From Hordeum vulgare subsp. vulgare (Eukaryota > Streptophyta > Magnoliopsida > Poales > Poaceae), in NCBI RefSeq assembly GCF_904849725.1, contig NC_058520.1:319993186-320057185 (forward strand): 64,000 nt of DNA, given 5' to 3'. The translations under genes and the position numbers were made by a program. Under the pieces are notes generated by a model, which worked only from the letters and a program-made list of their open reading frames with translations, ran no database searches and was not told the DNA's origin. This document shows, one piece after another, positions 24,480 to 34,477 of this stretch (position 1 is its first letter; every line of letters begins with the position of its first letter).

Positions 24480-27400
24480 TGTCGGGACCCCGATCCTAAG
24501 TCATAGGAATCCAGCCTGTAACACATCGCATCCCTTTGCGGGCTCACGCACGGTTAACTCCACAGCTGCAGCCTTACCTTAGCCGGGACCGTTTGCGTCT
24601 TTTGACTCACGTATGAAATAGTGTCGCTAACATTCCAATGTCAAAGAACCCGGATCGACAAGTCTAGTCACAAACCAAAGTGGCAGTACCGCACAAGGAC
24701 AGGCATACATGACCCAACAAAGTAGGTGTCGTTCACCAGCAAGTGTAGACGAGTCGTAGCAAGCTACAAGGACTCCATTACATCGCTTGACATTTCCCCA
24801 AAGGGGACAGACACAGCAGCTAAGAAGGACACATGCCGGTCAACCAATGTGTCCGGAGCAGTAGCGAACTACCAAGGCTCGTTGGATCACAAAGGGGCAT
24901 TTCCTTGTAAGGAGTGCTACTAAAGTTCACGACTAGGTAATCGAACCCCATACATATCAAGTACGATACACGTACGCATGGCATACCGATATGTATAGAT
25001 ACATCGATGGCATCACAACATAACCATAAACATACAAGCTTTATTTAAGAGGCTCGGAAGAGCCACACACATAATATTACACATTAAGGGTCTCACGACC
25101 CTAATAGCAGTCATTCAGTTAGAAGCCAGCGGAAGAGTTTAAAGCTGTCTGAGTACAGACAGGTGCAAGTAGAAGGCACATGGCCTGACTATACTACAGA
25201 CCCAACGTAGGGCCAGATCATAGCTGGGACACCAGCTACTCGTCGTCGTCGATGTATACGAAGAACCCTCCATTAGGGTCATTAGCAACCTCTGCAACAT
25301 TTATTAAGCAAACATGAGTACGAAGGTACTCAGCAAGACTTTAGGATAACTAACTACTCATGCAGTGTATCAACAAGGTATGGTGGGGTTTCATGCGGGA
25401 AGCCAACATTTGACTCGTGGCTAGACAACTTGCATTTTGAAATAATATTGACAACTTGATTTCTCGCACACGAGTCCACTAACACCACAACAATACACCA
25501 TCGTGGAATCATTCCGTCTCCATACGGAAATGCCGTCCACGACATTCACGCTAATCTTGACAATTTTATGAGTAGCCATTTAAGTTATCTATGAACAACA
25601 TATGTCTCCAAGTAGTCCATATCCGTGGACGCGGCTATTCGAATAGATCATAACCCTGCAGGGGTGTACTTCGTCACACACGCTCTCGCCACTTATCGCC
25701 ATGTGCACGTCATACACCTCGGCAACCTTCAAGCGGAAGCCCAGCGAGGGAGTCGGCCACGACCGTTAACCACACTAGTAGCTAGTCCAGGTTTATCGCC
25801 TGTCTGAGGGTAACCCGCACGGAAGTCCGGCCGAGGTTTCCGCCACGACCCCAAACGATGTGCGCAGGGTTCCCAAGCCCACCATCCGGGTGCCACTTGG
25901 TACACCGTGCCACTGCCTACCGCATGGCAGCCCACCTCTCAGGTCAGCACCATGCACGGCCTCCAGCATGACTATAAACACCAGAAACTACTTGCAACTC
26001 CTGGACCGAGTACTAAGCGATTAATAAGTCGAGAGGGTCAATTAAGTATCCCAATGTGTGGTAGTATATAGTCTTGGATTACATACACGGAACTCAGTTC
26101 CTAAGGACGGTTCCAAGGAAACAACCCACCATGTACTCCTACACAGCCTTTCACCGGTACCTTTACCAAATCAGGTTCAACACACAACCTTTGCTTACCG
26201 AACACATTCTCACAATTCTGTTCATCTCCCAGATGATAGACCATACACAACTCTAAGCATAGCATGCATAGCAGGATAAGGCACATCATGGCTCAAGCAA
26301 CTACCAGGCATGCTAGGTTGCAAGGTTCGGCTATTTACTGTGACAAGGATAGGTCATGCAAAGGAAGTGGGTTCAACTAACGTGGCAAAAGTAGTTAAAG
26401 CATTCGATCTTAATGCAATAAGTAAGTGCATGAGCAAGAACATGGGATTTATCGGGATGATCAAAATGGTTGCTTGCCCTGTTGCTCAGAGGAGTGACAA
26501 TATCCGTCAGACGGATATTCGGTGGAATCCGGGGGAGCGGAGCCTACCGAAAGGAATGACAACAATCAATAACAAACATATGCAATCAAGATGATGCATG
26601 AGCATGGCATGAGAATGCAAGGTGACAAAATAATATAGATAGCATATATTAGGTTTGAAGTTGATTTGAATCAAATTCAAATATCACTTCAAACGAGGTA
26701 TTCTCGTATACCGTTTTAATTGATTCGACCTGATGCTCAGATCAACTTGATGTTAACATGCATGGGATGACATGTTAAATTGCTGGTTTTTAATTAGAAC
26801 AGTGTTTGATCATGTCATTCATAAAGAAATTTAAATATTTTCCATATTCCATTTATAAAGTATTTATAAGAATTGACTTATTCATTAATCTACATGTTTG
26901 GGTTCTGTAACTTTTTCAACCATGATTGAAAATAGCATATTCAGATTCCTTGAATTTTTCTGATACTTTTTCATATATATATTATTTTCATTGGAATTAC
27001 AGATTAATTTCTATGAATTTTTCAAGTTTTAAACATTTCTGGAATTATTCTTATACTGGAAAATCTCTTTATTGCGTCAGCCTGACATCAGCATGTCAAC
27101 CGACCTGTTCAGGTCAAACCTGACAGGGGGGACCTACTGGTCATCCTCTCTGGGGTTAATCCCGCGCTGACCAGCCCCTTAACTGAGTTGACTTGGCCTT
27201 GGGCCCACTGTTAGCGTGAGATTAAGCATTTAAACTGCTGGATTAGGTTGGCCACGTCGGCCCTCGCCGGAGCCTGGCCGGCGGCGACCATATCCACGGC
27301 AGAACCTCACCGGAGACACGCTAAAACGTGTTGTGGTGCTCGGGAAAGAATGCTGAGAGCACTGGAGTGATCTCCAGGCTCGACCACATCCATTGCTGGC

Positions 27401-28493
27401 CTCAAGGAGAGCTATAGGTGGCCAGAGTAAGCCGGCGACGAGCCGGGGCGGCTGCCGGAGTACGGGTTCGATGGTCCAGTGGCTAGGGGGCTCGGATCCG
27501 AGGGGAAAGAGAGGGGAAATGACTGCATGCTCACGGGGAGTGCAGAACAGGGCTTAGACGGCTCAGGGAAGGGCTGTTGCCGGCGTTCCACCGTCGATTT
27601 GTCGGCGACCGAAGGTTGAAGACGATGGCGTTGGGGGCGTTGCAGAGCTCGGGGAGACTTCAGCCGATGCAGAGAGAACCAGCTCGACGAGGCGAAGTTA
27701 CTGGGCTACTCGAAGGGGGTTCCTGTGGTTAGAGGCGCGGCGGCTCGAGCTCGAGCTCGTAGCAATGGCGGTAGAAGGAGGGAGGAGAGATCCGAGAGGA
27801 GGGGGGAACTGGAGCTGGGGAATGGATAGGGACGGCCTCGGGGAGGATATCCCCATTGTCGCGCTGTCCTGGGGGGCTCTGGAGCTCGCCACGGCGAAGC
27901 AGGAGGTCGAGGGGGCCGCCGTGGTCGATCTCCCCTCTGCCAGAAGGCAGAGGAAGAAGACGACCCTGCCCCTGGTGGGCTGGGCCTCCTCACGCGACAG
28001 GTAAGAGTTTTCTCATTCTTCCTCTTTTGTTTTTTTATTTGTATCTGTTTTGCTATTTCATTAACTTGCTATTTATTTCAGCTCCCAAATAGTTTGTAAA
28101 AACTATTTTTAACACACCAGAAAATTTGTTGAAATATATCCAACCATTCCTAAAGTTTTCAACATTTTTGAAAGTTTAAAGTTTCTTATTTCAAATTTAA
28201 AACTTGAAACCAGTAGCTTTTTCCACTTTAATAAAATGCTTAAAGTGTTAATAAAAAGATTTTCTTCATTGCTTATATACTTTCATGATTTATCAGAAAG
28301 TTTGAACTTTTCTTGAGGCCATTTTGGGTTCATTGATTTTAACTAGTTTGAGATTTCCTTTATTTTAAGAAGTGGCTAGGGTTTTGAGTTTTCCTTCACC
28401 ACTTACTTTATTCTTGTTAAAAATTTCCTAGAAGCAATGCAAAGAAAAACATGAGCACAAAGCTAACTTGCTTAAAGTGTCAGGGATGTGACA
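24480..28493 (-). mobile_element. 3' LTR of element B
   Basis: 4014 bp, TG...CA, next to the polypurine tract. Nearly identical to 3239-7252 and visibly more diverged from its own partner at 34478-38470. Confidence 0.94.
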
Positions 28494-28507
28494 ACTCACC
28501 CTCGCTC
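28494..28507 (-). other. Polypurine tract of element B
   Basis: The - strand reads gagcgagggtgagtt directly before the LTR start TGTCACATCC. It would prime plus-strand DNA synthesis. The same tract occurs in element A as gagtggggtgagt (38671-38683). Confidence 0.75.
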
Positions 28508-28554
28508 AAAAGAATCTCGTCCCGAGATTTAGAAGTCGTCGGAAATAACGCAGG

Positions 28555-31347
28555 CTACTCAAGTCGGAGACGATCCTCTCTTTCCCAAGTTGCCTCCTTT
28601 TCAGAATGATTTGACCATTGAACTTTAAGAAACTTGAGGTTTCGATGTCGAGTGGTACGCTCAGCTTGATCAAGAATACGCACGGGGTATTCTCGGTATG
28701 AAAGGTTATCTTGGAGATCAAGCGTTTCGTGGTCCACTTCACGGATAGGATACGAAAAGTAACGCCTGAGTTGCGAGACGTGGAAGACATCGTGAACCTT
28801 GGAAAGATGCGGAGGAAGTTCCAATTGGTAGGCAACTTCTCCTCGTTTGGCAAGAATGCGAAAAGGACCAATGTAACGAGGAGCCAACTTGCCCTTGATA
28901 CCGAATCGATGGGTACCCTTAAAAGGTGTAACCCGAAGGTAAGCCTTCTCGTCAACTTCAAAGGTCACAGCCTTATGATGACGATCATATTGGCTCTTTT
29001 GACGAGACTGAGCTGTTTTCAACTTTTCAGGAATAATGCGAACCTGCTCTTCTGCATCCTGGATCATATCCGGGCCAAAGAGTTGCCTCTCTCCGGTTTC
29101 CGACCAATTAAGAGGTGTCCGACATCTTCGTCCATAGAGAACTTCAAAAGGAGCTTTGCCCAAGCTTGATTGATAACTATTGTTGTAAGCGAATTTGGCG
29201 AATGGAACGCACTTCTCCCAATTCATACCGAACGATATAACACAAGTTCGAAGCATATCTTCTTGGATTTGATTCACTCTTTCTACTTGACCACTTGATT
29301 GGGGATGGAAAGCAGTGCAAAAAGATAAGTGAGTCCCCATGGCATTCTGAAAACATTCCCAGAAGCGAGAAGTAAAGATACTCCCATGGTCCGAGTTAAT
29401 CTCCAGGGGAACACCATGAAGAGACACTATTCGAGAGACATATAATTCTGCTAGCTCGCTAGCTGTTATACTCTCACGAACGGGAAGAAAATGAGCCACT
29501 TTGGAAAGACGGTCAATGACCACAAAGATAGCATTATTTCCTTTCTTGGTCTTGGGAAATCCGGTAATGAAATCCATACTATCTTTATCCCATTTCCATT
29601 CAGGAATAGCTAGAGGTTGAAGGGTGGCAGCACGCCTTTGATGTTCTGCCTTAACTCGACGACAAACGTCGCAGTTAGCAACGAACTCAGCAATTTCTCT
29701 CTTCATCCTAGTCCACCTGAACCTCTGGCGTAGGTCCTGATACATCTTACTACTACCGGGATGAATGGTGAGAGGAGAATCATGAGCCTCCTTAAGGATC
29801 AATTGCCGCAGACGTTTGCTCCTAGGAACCACTAAACGGTTCTGAAAGAACACAACACCTTTCTCATTGATGGAGAAATCCCTAGCATTACCGCTAGCAA
29901 TATTCTCCTTGATCTGGGATATACCCTTATCATAAGCCTGCATGGCTATGATTTGATCCTTAAGAGTAGGCTTCGCCACCAGGGTAGAAAGGAATCCTTG
30001 AGGAACAATATGAAGATTCAACTTCCGAAAGTCCTCATAGAGATGTGGTTGACCTTGTTGTAGCATCAAATTGTTACAATAAGATTTACGACTTAGTGCA
30101 TCAGCCATAACATTGGCCTTCCCCGGGGTGTAAGTTATCCCTAAGTCGTAATCCGAGATCAACTCAACCCACCGTCTTTGCCTGAGATTCAAATCCGGCT
30201 GCGTGAAGATATATTTCAGACTTTGGTGATCAGTGTATATTTCACAACGATTACCCAAAAGGTAATGTCGCCAGGTTTTTAGTGCATGGACCACAGCTGC
30301 AAGCTCAAGGAAATGTGTGGGATAATTATCCTCATGTGGACGCAACTGTCGAGATGCATATGCGATCACATGACGATCTTGCATGAGAATGCAACCTAAT
30401 CCTTGTCGCGAGGCGTCGCAATAGATAACAAAGTCCTTAGAAAAATCTGGTGGTAGCAACACAGGTGTGGAAGTCAGGCGTCTTTTCAGTTCCTGAAAAC
30501 TATGCTCACACTGTGGTGTCCACTCGAACTTTTTATCCTTCTTGAGGAGTTCAGTTAGAGGCTTTGAAACCTTGGAGAAATTCTCGACAAAGCGGCGACA
30601 ATAGCTCGCTAGACCAAGAAAACTCCTAACTTGCTTAACCGATTCAGGTTGAGTCCAATCAAGGACAGCTTGAACTCTCTCGGGATTGACAGCAATACCC
30701 TTACCAGAGATTACGTGACCTAGATAGGTCACTTGTGGTAACGAAAATCCACATTTTGAAAACTTGGCATAAAGGCGATGCTCTCGAAGTTTCATCAATA
30801 CCAGCCTTAGATGCTCGGCATGTTCTTGTTCGTTCTTCGAGTAGATGAGAATATCATCGAGGTATACCACGACGAATTTATCCAAATACTCCATGAAGAT
30901 TGAATTCATCAGACGAGAGAAGGTGGCTGGGGCATTGGTTAAACCGAAGGACATGACGGTGTACTCGTATTGGCCATAACGAGTAACAAAAGCCGTTTTT
31001 GGAATGTCCCCATTTTTTATCTTGATTTGATGGTATCCCAACCTCAAATCCATTTTGGAGAAGACTGAGGACCCAGCGAGCTGATCATACAGATCGTTGA
31101 TCCTGGGGAGGGGATACTTGTTCTTTATGGTGACTAGATTAACTGGTCGGTAATCTACAACCATCCGATCTGTTCTGTCTTTCTTCTTGACGAAGAGGAC
31201 GGGGCAAGCCCAAGGAGAAGAGCTAGGACGAATGAAACCTTTATTCAAGGCCTCATCTAGTTGCTTCTTAAGTTCGGCTAGCTCCAGGGGTGCCATCTTA
31301 TAAGGTCTTCTGGCTATTGGGACAGTTCCTGGAACAAGATCTATCAC
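28555..31347 (-). CDS. pol: Chromovirus pol: RT, RNase H, integrase and chromodomain, 930 codons open
   Basis: A continuous ORF. Reverse transcriptase occupies about residues 45-230 with YRPVN (66-70), catalytic D100 and YLDD (162-165). RNase H occupies about 305-420 with D311, E348 and D373. The integrase HHCC finger is H522, H529, C559, C562; the core D592, D653, E689 has the expected 35-residue D-E gap. A C-terminal chromodomain lies at about 887-926 ([26 protein letters not shown]), as in Tekay/Del chromoviruses, where it is thought to direct insertion to heterochromatin. The reported start is GTG. The frame continues upstream through 36 more codons to a TAA at 31456-31458 that ends gag-protease, so pol was probably fused to it. 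Residue 654 is His where copy 1 has Arg (SDRG). Confidence 0.96.
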   Translation of the reverse strand: MIDLVPGTVPIARRPYKMAPLELAELKKQLDEALNKGFIRPSSSPWACPVLFVKKKDRTDRMVVDYRPVNLVTIKNKYPLPRINDLYDQLAGSSVFSKMDLRLGYHQIKIKNGDIPKTAFVTRYGQYEYTVMSFGLTNAPATFSRLMNSIFMEYLDKFVVVYLDDILIYSKNEQEHAEHLRLVLMKLREHRLYAKFSKCGFSLPQVTYLGHVISGKGIAVNPERVQAVLDWTQPESVKQVRSFLGLASYCRRFVENFSKVSKPLTELLKKDKKFEWTPQCEHSFQELKRRLTSTPVLLPPDFSKDFVIYCDASRQGLGCILMQDRHVIAYASRQLRPHEDNYPTHFLELAAVVHALKTWRHYLLGNRCEIYTDHQSLKYIFTQPDLNLRQRRWVELISDYDLGITYTPGKANVMADALSRKSYCNNLMLQQGQPHLYEDFRKLNLHIVPQGFLSTLVAKPTLKDQIIAMQAYDKGISQIKENIASGNARDFSINEKGVVFFQNRLVVPRSKRLRQLILKEAHDSPLTIHPGSSKMYQDLRQRFRWTRMKREIAEFVANCDVCRRVKAEHQRRAATLQPLAIPEWKWDKDSMDFITGFPKTKKGNNAIFVVIDRLSKVAHFLPVRESITASELAELYVSRIVSLHGVPLEINSDHGSIFTSRFWECFQNAMGTHLSFCTAFHPQSSGQVERVNQIQEDMLRTCVISFGMNWEKCVPFAKFAYNNSYQSSLGKAPFEVLYGRRCRTPLNWSETGERQLFGPDMIQDAEEQVRIIPEKLKTAQSRQKSQYDRHHKAVTFEVDEKAYLRVTPFKGTHRFGIKGKLAPRYIGPFRILAKRGEVAYQLELPPHLSKVHDVFHVSQLRRYFSYPIREVDHETLDLQDNLSYREYPVRILDQAERTTRHRNLKFLKVQWSNHSEKEATWEREDRLRLE

Positions 31348-31455
31348 AAACTCTACATCTTTGTCAGGTGGAATTCCTGACAGTTCCTCTGGAAAGACAT
31401 CTGGAAAGTCGCGGACTACCGGAATGTCTTCAAGTTCCGGAAGAGGGTTGGCATT

Positions 31456-32322
31456 TTAGGAATGGAGTTGGCATTTGGCAACCCGAGTAGAGACATTTAC
31501 TATCTCACCCGAGGGATGGGTAAGCTGGACATTTCTAGAATGAGTATCAATCTTGGCATAATGAGCTGACATCCAGTCCATACCCAAGATGATATTAATA
31601 TCCAAAGATTTCAATGCTATCAACGAGGCTAGAAAAACTAGCCTGTCTACTAGAATTTCATTGTCATAGGTTATCCTAGAGGTTTTCCATTTACTACCAG
31701 GAGTTTGGACAACCAATGGAATTGGCATATCACAAAAAGACATGTTATGCAACTGTGCATAACTTTCTGAAATGAAGGAATGAGAGGACCCAGTGTCAAA
31801 GAGAACAGACGTTGGGTGATGATTAACAAGAAGCGTACCCATCATGACGTCGGGATCCTCTGCACCTTCTTCTGCTGACACATAGTTCACACGGCCACGT
31901 GCAGGAGTTGACTTCACATAGTAAGCTTTGCCCGACTTGGCTTGCCCGACGGACTTTCCGGGTTGCTTGGCACCCACATTTTGAGGACACTCACGGGAAT
32001 AGTGCCCTGGTTCTCCACACTTGTAGCATATCACTTGGTTGGCACGTGGTGCAGCATTGCTAGCTGGACCACCATAAGTTTTTGCTGGGGGGGTTGGTCT
32101 GATTCGTCTGAGGCGCCACGTAGGATGGCCTCGGAGTGTATCTGGGCGGCAGAGAACTGTTTGGATCCCACAGCCTGCATTTTGGGAACGCGGAACCAGA
32201 AGAATAGCCAAAGTCATGGGAGTGCTTCCTTGTGGCTTCAAAGTCAGTATGACCAGTCTCGGCACGGATCGCCTTGTTGACCAGGGCTTGAAAGCTTGCA
32301 CACTCGTGGAGGCGCAGATCAC
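31456..32322 (-). CDS. Gag C-terminal zinc knuckle and aspartic protease
   Basis: An open frame of 288 codons. The first part (before about 32094) is out of frame with the true gag, because a G-run of eight at 32087-32094 (seven in copy 1) shifts the frame. After it come the CCHC knuckle CYKCGEPGHYSREC, a basic linker and a retropepsin-like protease with LFDTGSSHSF and the hydrophobic ILGMDW segment. It ends at TAA (31456-31458), in the same frame as pol. Protease cleaves Gag-Pol in the particle. Normally this is one polyprotein; here it is separated from gag by the frameshift and from pol by one stop. Confidence 0.88.
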   Translation of the reverse strand: MICASTSVQAFKPWSTRRSVPRLVILTLKPQGSTPMTLAILLVPRSQNAGCGIQTVLCRPDTLRGHPTWRLRRIRPTPPAKTYGGPASNAAPRANQVICYKCGEPGHYSRECPQNVGAKQPGKSVGQAKSGKAYYVKSTPARGRVNYVSAEEGAEDPDVMMGTLLVNHHPTSVLFDTGSSHSFISESYAQLHNMSFCDMPIPLVVQTPGSKWKTSRITYDNEILVDRLVFLASLIALKSLDINIILGMDWMSAHYAKIDTHSRNVQLTHPSGEIVNVSTRVAKCQLHS

Positions 32323-32971
32323 GACGAAGCTCGGGGCTCAGACCCTTACGGAATCTTGCTTGCTTCTTGGCGTCACTAGACACCTCCTCTGTTGCATAGC
32401 GGGCGAGGTTACCGAACTCACGGCTATAGGCATCCACGGTCAACTTTCCCTGAGTGAAGGCACAGAACTCCTCTCTCTTTCTGTCCATCAAGCCCTCTGG
32501 AATATGGTGGAGACGAAAGGCTGCACTGAAGTCTGCCCATGTGGTTGTTGGTTCAGCAGGGCGCATCGCTTCAAAGTTCTCCCACCACAGATTGGCGGGT
32601 CCTTCCAGGAAATACGCCGTAAAGGTCACCTTGTCGGCCTCAGACACATTCGTAGAGCGAATCTTGCGTGAGATGTTGCACAGCCAGTCATCAGCGTCGA
32701 GGGGATCGACGGAATGATGAAACTTTGGAGGATTCAGCTTCACAAAGTCGTTGAGGGACACTGCAGCATTCCTAGGCTGACGAGCCGTATTCTGCTCAAT
32801 ACGCTCTAACAGTCGGTTGGTCTCCCTTTTGTTTCTCTCTGCCTCAAGCATCACTTCCGCCAGAGAGGGCGGGTGAGGCAGGTCTTCCTGCAACGCTTGA
32901 CTACCCTCGCCTTGCTCATGACCAAGGGCACGGTTCAACCTGGTGAACACCATCCTGACAAACAAACTCAC
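32060..32971 (-). CDS. gag: Gag, capsid part (303 codons, C-terminus frameshifted)
   Basis: Starts MSLFVRMVFTRLN. An N-terminal segment with a helix-rich stretch (LAEVMLEAERNKRETNRLLERIEQN) is followed by a retrotransposon gag capsid domain around residues 75-215 (SVDPLDADDWL, ANLWWENF, YSREFGNLARYA). Gag packs the RNA into cytoplasmic particles. The last residues, after about position 290, are a shifted frame caused by the eight-G run at 32087-32094. Copy 1 (11246-11728 plus 11001-11324) has different frameshifts, so these are independent decay events. Confidence 0.9.
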   Translation of the reverse strand: MSLFVRMVFTRLNRALGHEQGEGSQALQEDLPHPPSLAEVMLEAERNKRETNRLLERIEQNTARQPRNAAVSLNDFVKLNPPKFHHSVDPLDADDWLCNISRKIRSTNVSEADKVTFTAYFLEGPANLWWENFEAMRPAEPTTTWADFSAAFRLHHIPEGLMDRKREEFCAFTQGKLTVDAYSREFGNLARYATEEVSSDAKKQARFRKGLSPELRRDLRLHECASFQALVNKAIRAETGHTDFEATRKHSHDFGYSSGSAFPKCRLWDPNSSLPPRYTPRPSYVAPQTNQTNPPSKNLWWSS

Positions 32972-33266
32972 AGCTTAGACCAATATCACATCAATACTAG
33001 CTATGGATTAGGAATGTACTGAACACACGGAATGCGGAAATGAATATCCGAACAACATGGTTCGTACACACCCTTACATAGTTCAGTACAAACTTACTCG
33101 AAGAGCAAACTACTGAAATTATGAAACTACTCATCACAGGCTTACAAGCTTCCTATACATTATTTATCTAGGCCTCCGGAATTCATTTCACATCACAGGC
33201 ATACTTCACAAGTCACGCAGGACTGTGAACGTACGGCTACTACCATACTATCCTTCCGCTCACAGC

Positions 33267-34040
33267 TCAGGCATCCGCATAGAACATCTCATAGAGATTA
33301 CCTCCGTGACCTGGAAGCTCAACCTGCGGATCAAGAAACACTCTAGCCTGAGATCCCTGGGATCCATAAGGACACGGATGTGGCCTTGGTCCCCTGATTA
33401 GTGGTAAGAGGGGTCCCCAGAGAGGGGTGACTCCTCCTATAGCTGGCCAGTCAACGTGGGCCGGAAGATGGGTCCTAACAGGGTTCAGCATCTCGATATC
33501 TCTGTACCCTGTCTGGACTACCGGTGCCAGCTGCATCAAAGCCGTCCACAGACGGGGACGGGTAGCATAAAGCTCCATGCGGAGAGCACGAGCATCCCTG
33601 TCTCTGTTCTCTAGCATCTCAACAGTGGACTGCAGTAGTGGATCCTGCATAGAAGAATCAAAATAGACTCCACTGAGGTATCCCTCTTCACAAGGCTGAG
33701 AGGCCGGAACATAGCAGAACTCTGAATTCTGCAGCAGTGCATGTCTCGCTCTCATAATGGTCAGCATTGAATAGGCAGCATCTTGTACAGCCATGTCAAC
33801 AGTGACTCCCAACCCATAGGACCAATGGATTGGCTCCTCAGCTCCACGGTAGTCTGGAAATACCCTAACAGTGCAGATATACTGGCTCTCGTTGAAGTCT
33901 CGGTACTGTTCCTCCACTGTGTACTCGGGGTACCAGCAGTAACCGCACACCGACATCACCCTGACCAGCATGGTCGTATGACCCGGTACATTAATGCACC
34001 TGGTCAGATGTACCATCTGACGAGAAGGACGGCCAGGCAT
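33267..34040 (-). CDS. Extra ORF between primer site and gag in element B, unknown function
   Basis: An open frame of 257 codons on the same strand as gag and pol, starting about 420 bp after the primer site and ending about 295 bp before gag. It begins MPGRPSRQMVHLTRC and ends ELPGHGGNLYEMFYADA. I recognise no domain. It has a Cys/Tyr/Trp-bearing N-terminal third (CGYCWYPEY), a central segment VDMAVQDAAYSMLTIMRARHA that looks helical, and a Pro-rich C-terminal third. No signal peptide or membrane segment is evident. Extra ORFs before gag are known in some plant gypsy elements (for example Ogre/Tat), but chromoviruses usually lack them. It could be a captured host sequence. Intact length suggests late selection or recent origin. 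Confidence 0.6.
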   Translation of the reverse strand: MPGRPSRQMVHLTRCINVPGHTTMLVRVMSVCGYCWYPEYTVEEQYRDFNESQYICTVRVFPDYRGAEEPIHWSYGLGVTVDMAVQDAAYSMLTIMRARHALLQNSEFCYVPASQPCEEGYLSGVYFDSSMQDPLLQSTVEMLENRDRDARALRMELYATRPRLWTALMQLAPVVQTGYRDIEMLNPVRTHLPAHVDWPAIGGVTPLWGPLLPLIRGPRPHPCPYGSQGSQARVFLDPQVELPGHGGNLYEMFYADA

Positions 34041-34461
34041 CTGTAAATAGAGAGTAATGCAAAAGCATTAGAGCTCTGAATGCAAAATTGGGCAACATAA
34101 CGGCTACAAATGCTCAAAAACAAATTTTGAGACAACCCAAAATGGAATAGCGTAACCACTCAACTATCAAGTTCAAATCTCTGATCATCAAACTTACTTC
34201 CTCTTTCCTAGGAATGAAGAAACCCAAATATCTCTTGACCCGTAGTCCTATAATCTACCAATCAGAAACACGAGCCTAGAAGAAGATGAGTAACCTAGTC
34301 CTTAGTTCCCGCAGAAAAGACGAGTATGATCAGAATAGAATAACTTGAGAAGAGAACAAGAGCCTTACGTTCCCTTCCACAAACAATTCCCTTATATATA
34401 ACTAAAGCAATTCTAGACTCAACTTCGACCAGTTTGGCTTAGTAATCCTACAGTCAGTCAG
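34041..34461 (-). other. Element B leader between primer site and first ORF
   Basis: About 420 bp of untranslated leader, with no supported ORF. It should hold the packaging signal of the element RNA, but I cannot identify a motif for it. Confidence 0.5.
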
Positions 34462-34473
34462 GCTCTGATACCA
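34462..34473 (-). other. Primer binding site of element B (tRNA-iMet type)
   Basis: The - strand reads TGGTATCAGAGC four bases inside the 5' LTR end. This is the standard initiator-methionine tRNA complement used by chromoviruses and many other plant LTR elements. Confidence 0.93.
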
Positions 34474-34477
34474 ACGC

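Larger units (their letters stand above)
21241..33349. repeat. Copy 2 of the duplicated block
   Basis: This is the partner of 1-12136. Both flanks are continuous with their surroundings: on the left it runs on from the 5' LTR of element A, and on the right through element B to its primer binding site and 5' LTR. Copy 2 is therefore the ancestral arrangement at its right end, and the break in copy 1 is the derived junction. A deletion/insertion difference of about 30 bp lies near 11822-11851, flanked by catggt direct repeats in copy 1. Confidence 0.93.

Noticed and set aside
32216..32671. 151-codon + strand ORF
   Set aside because: Antisense shadow of gag; no independent support.
34462..34473. 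Possible tRNA gene fragment
   Set aside because: It is the 12-base tRNA-iMet primer site of the retroelement, with no tRNA body around it.
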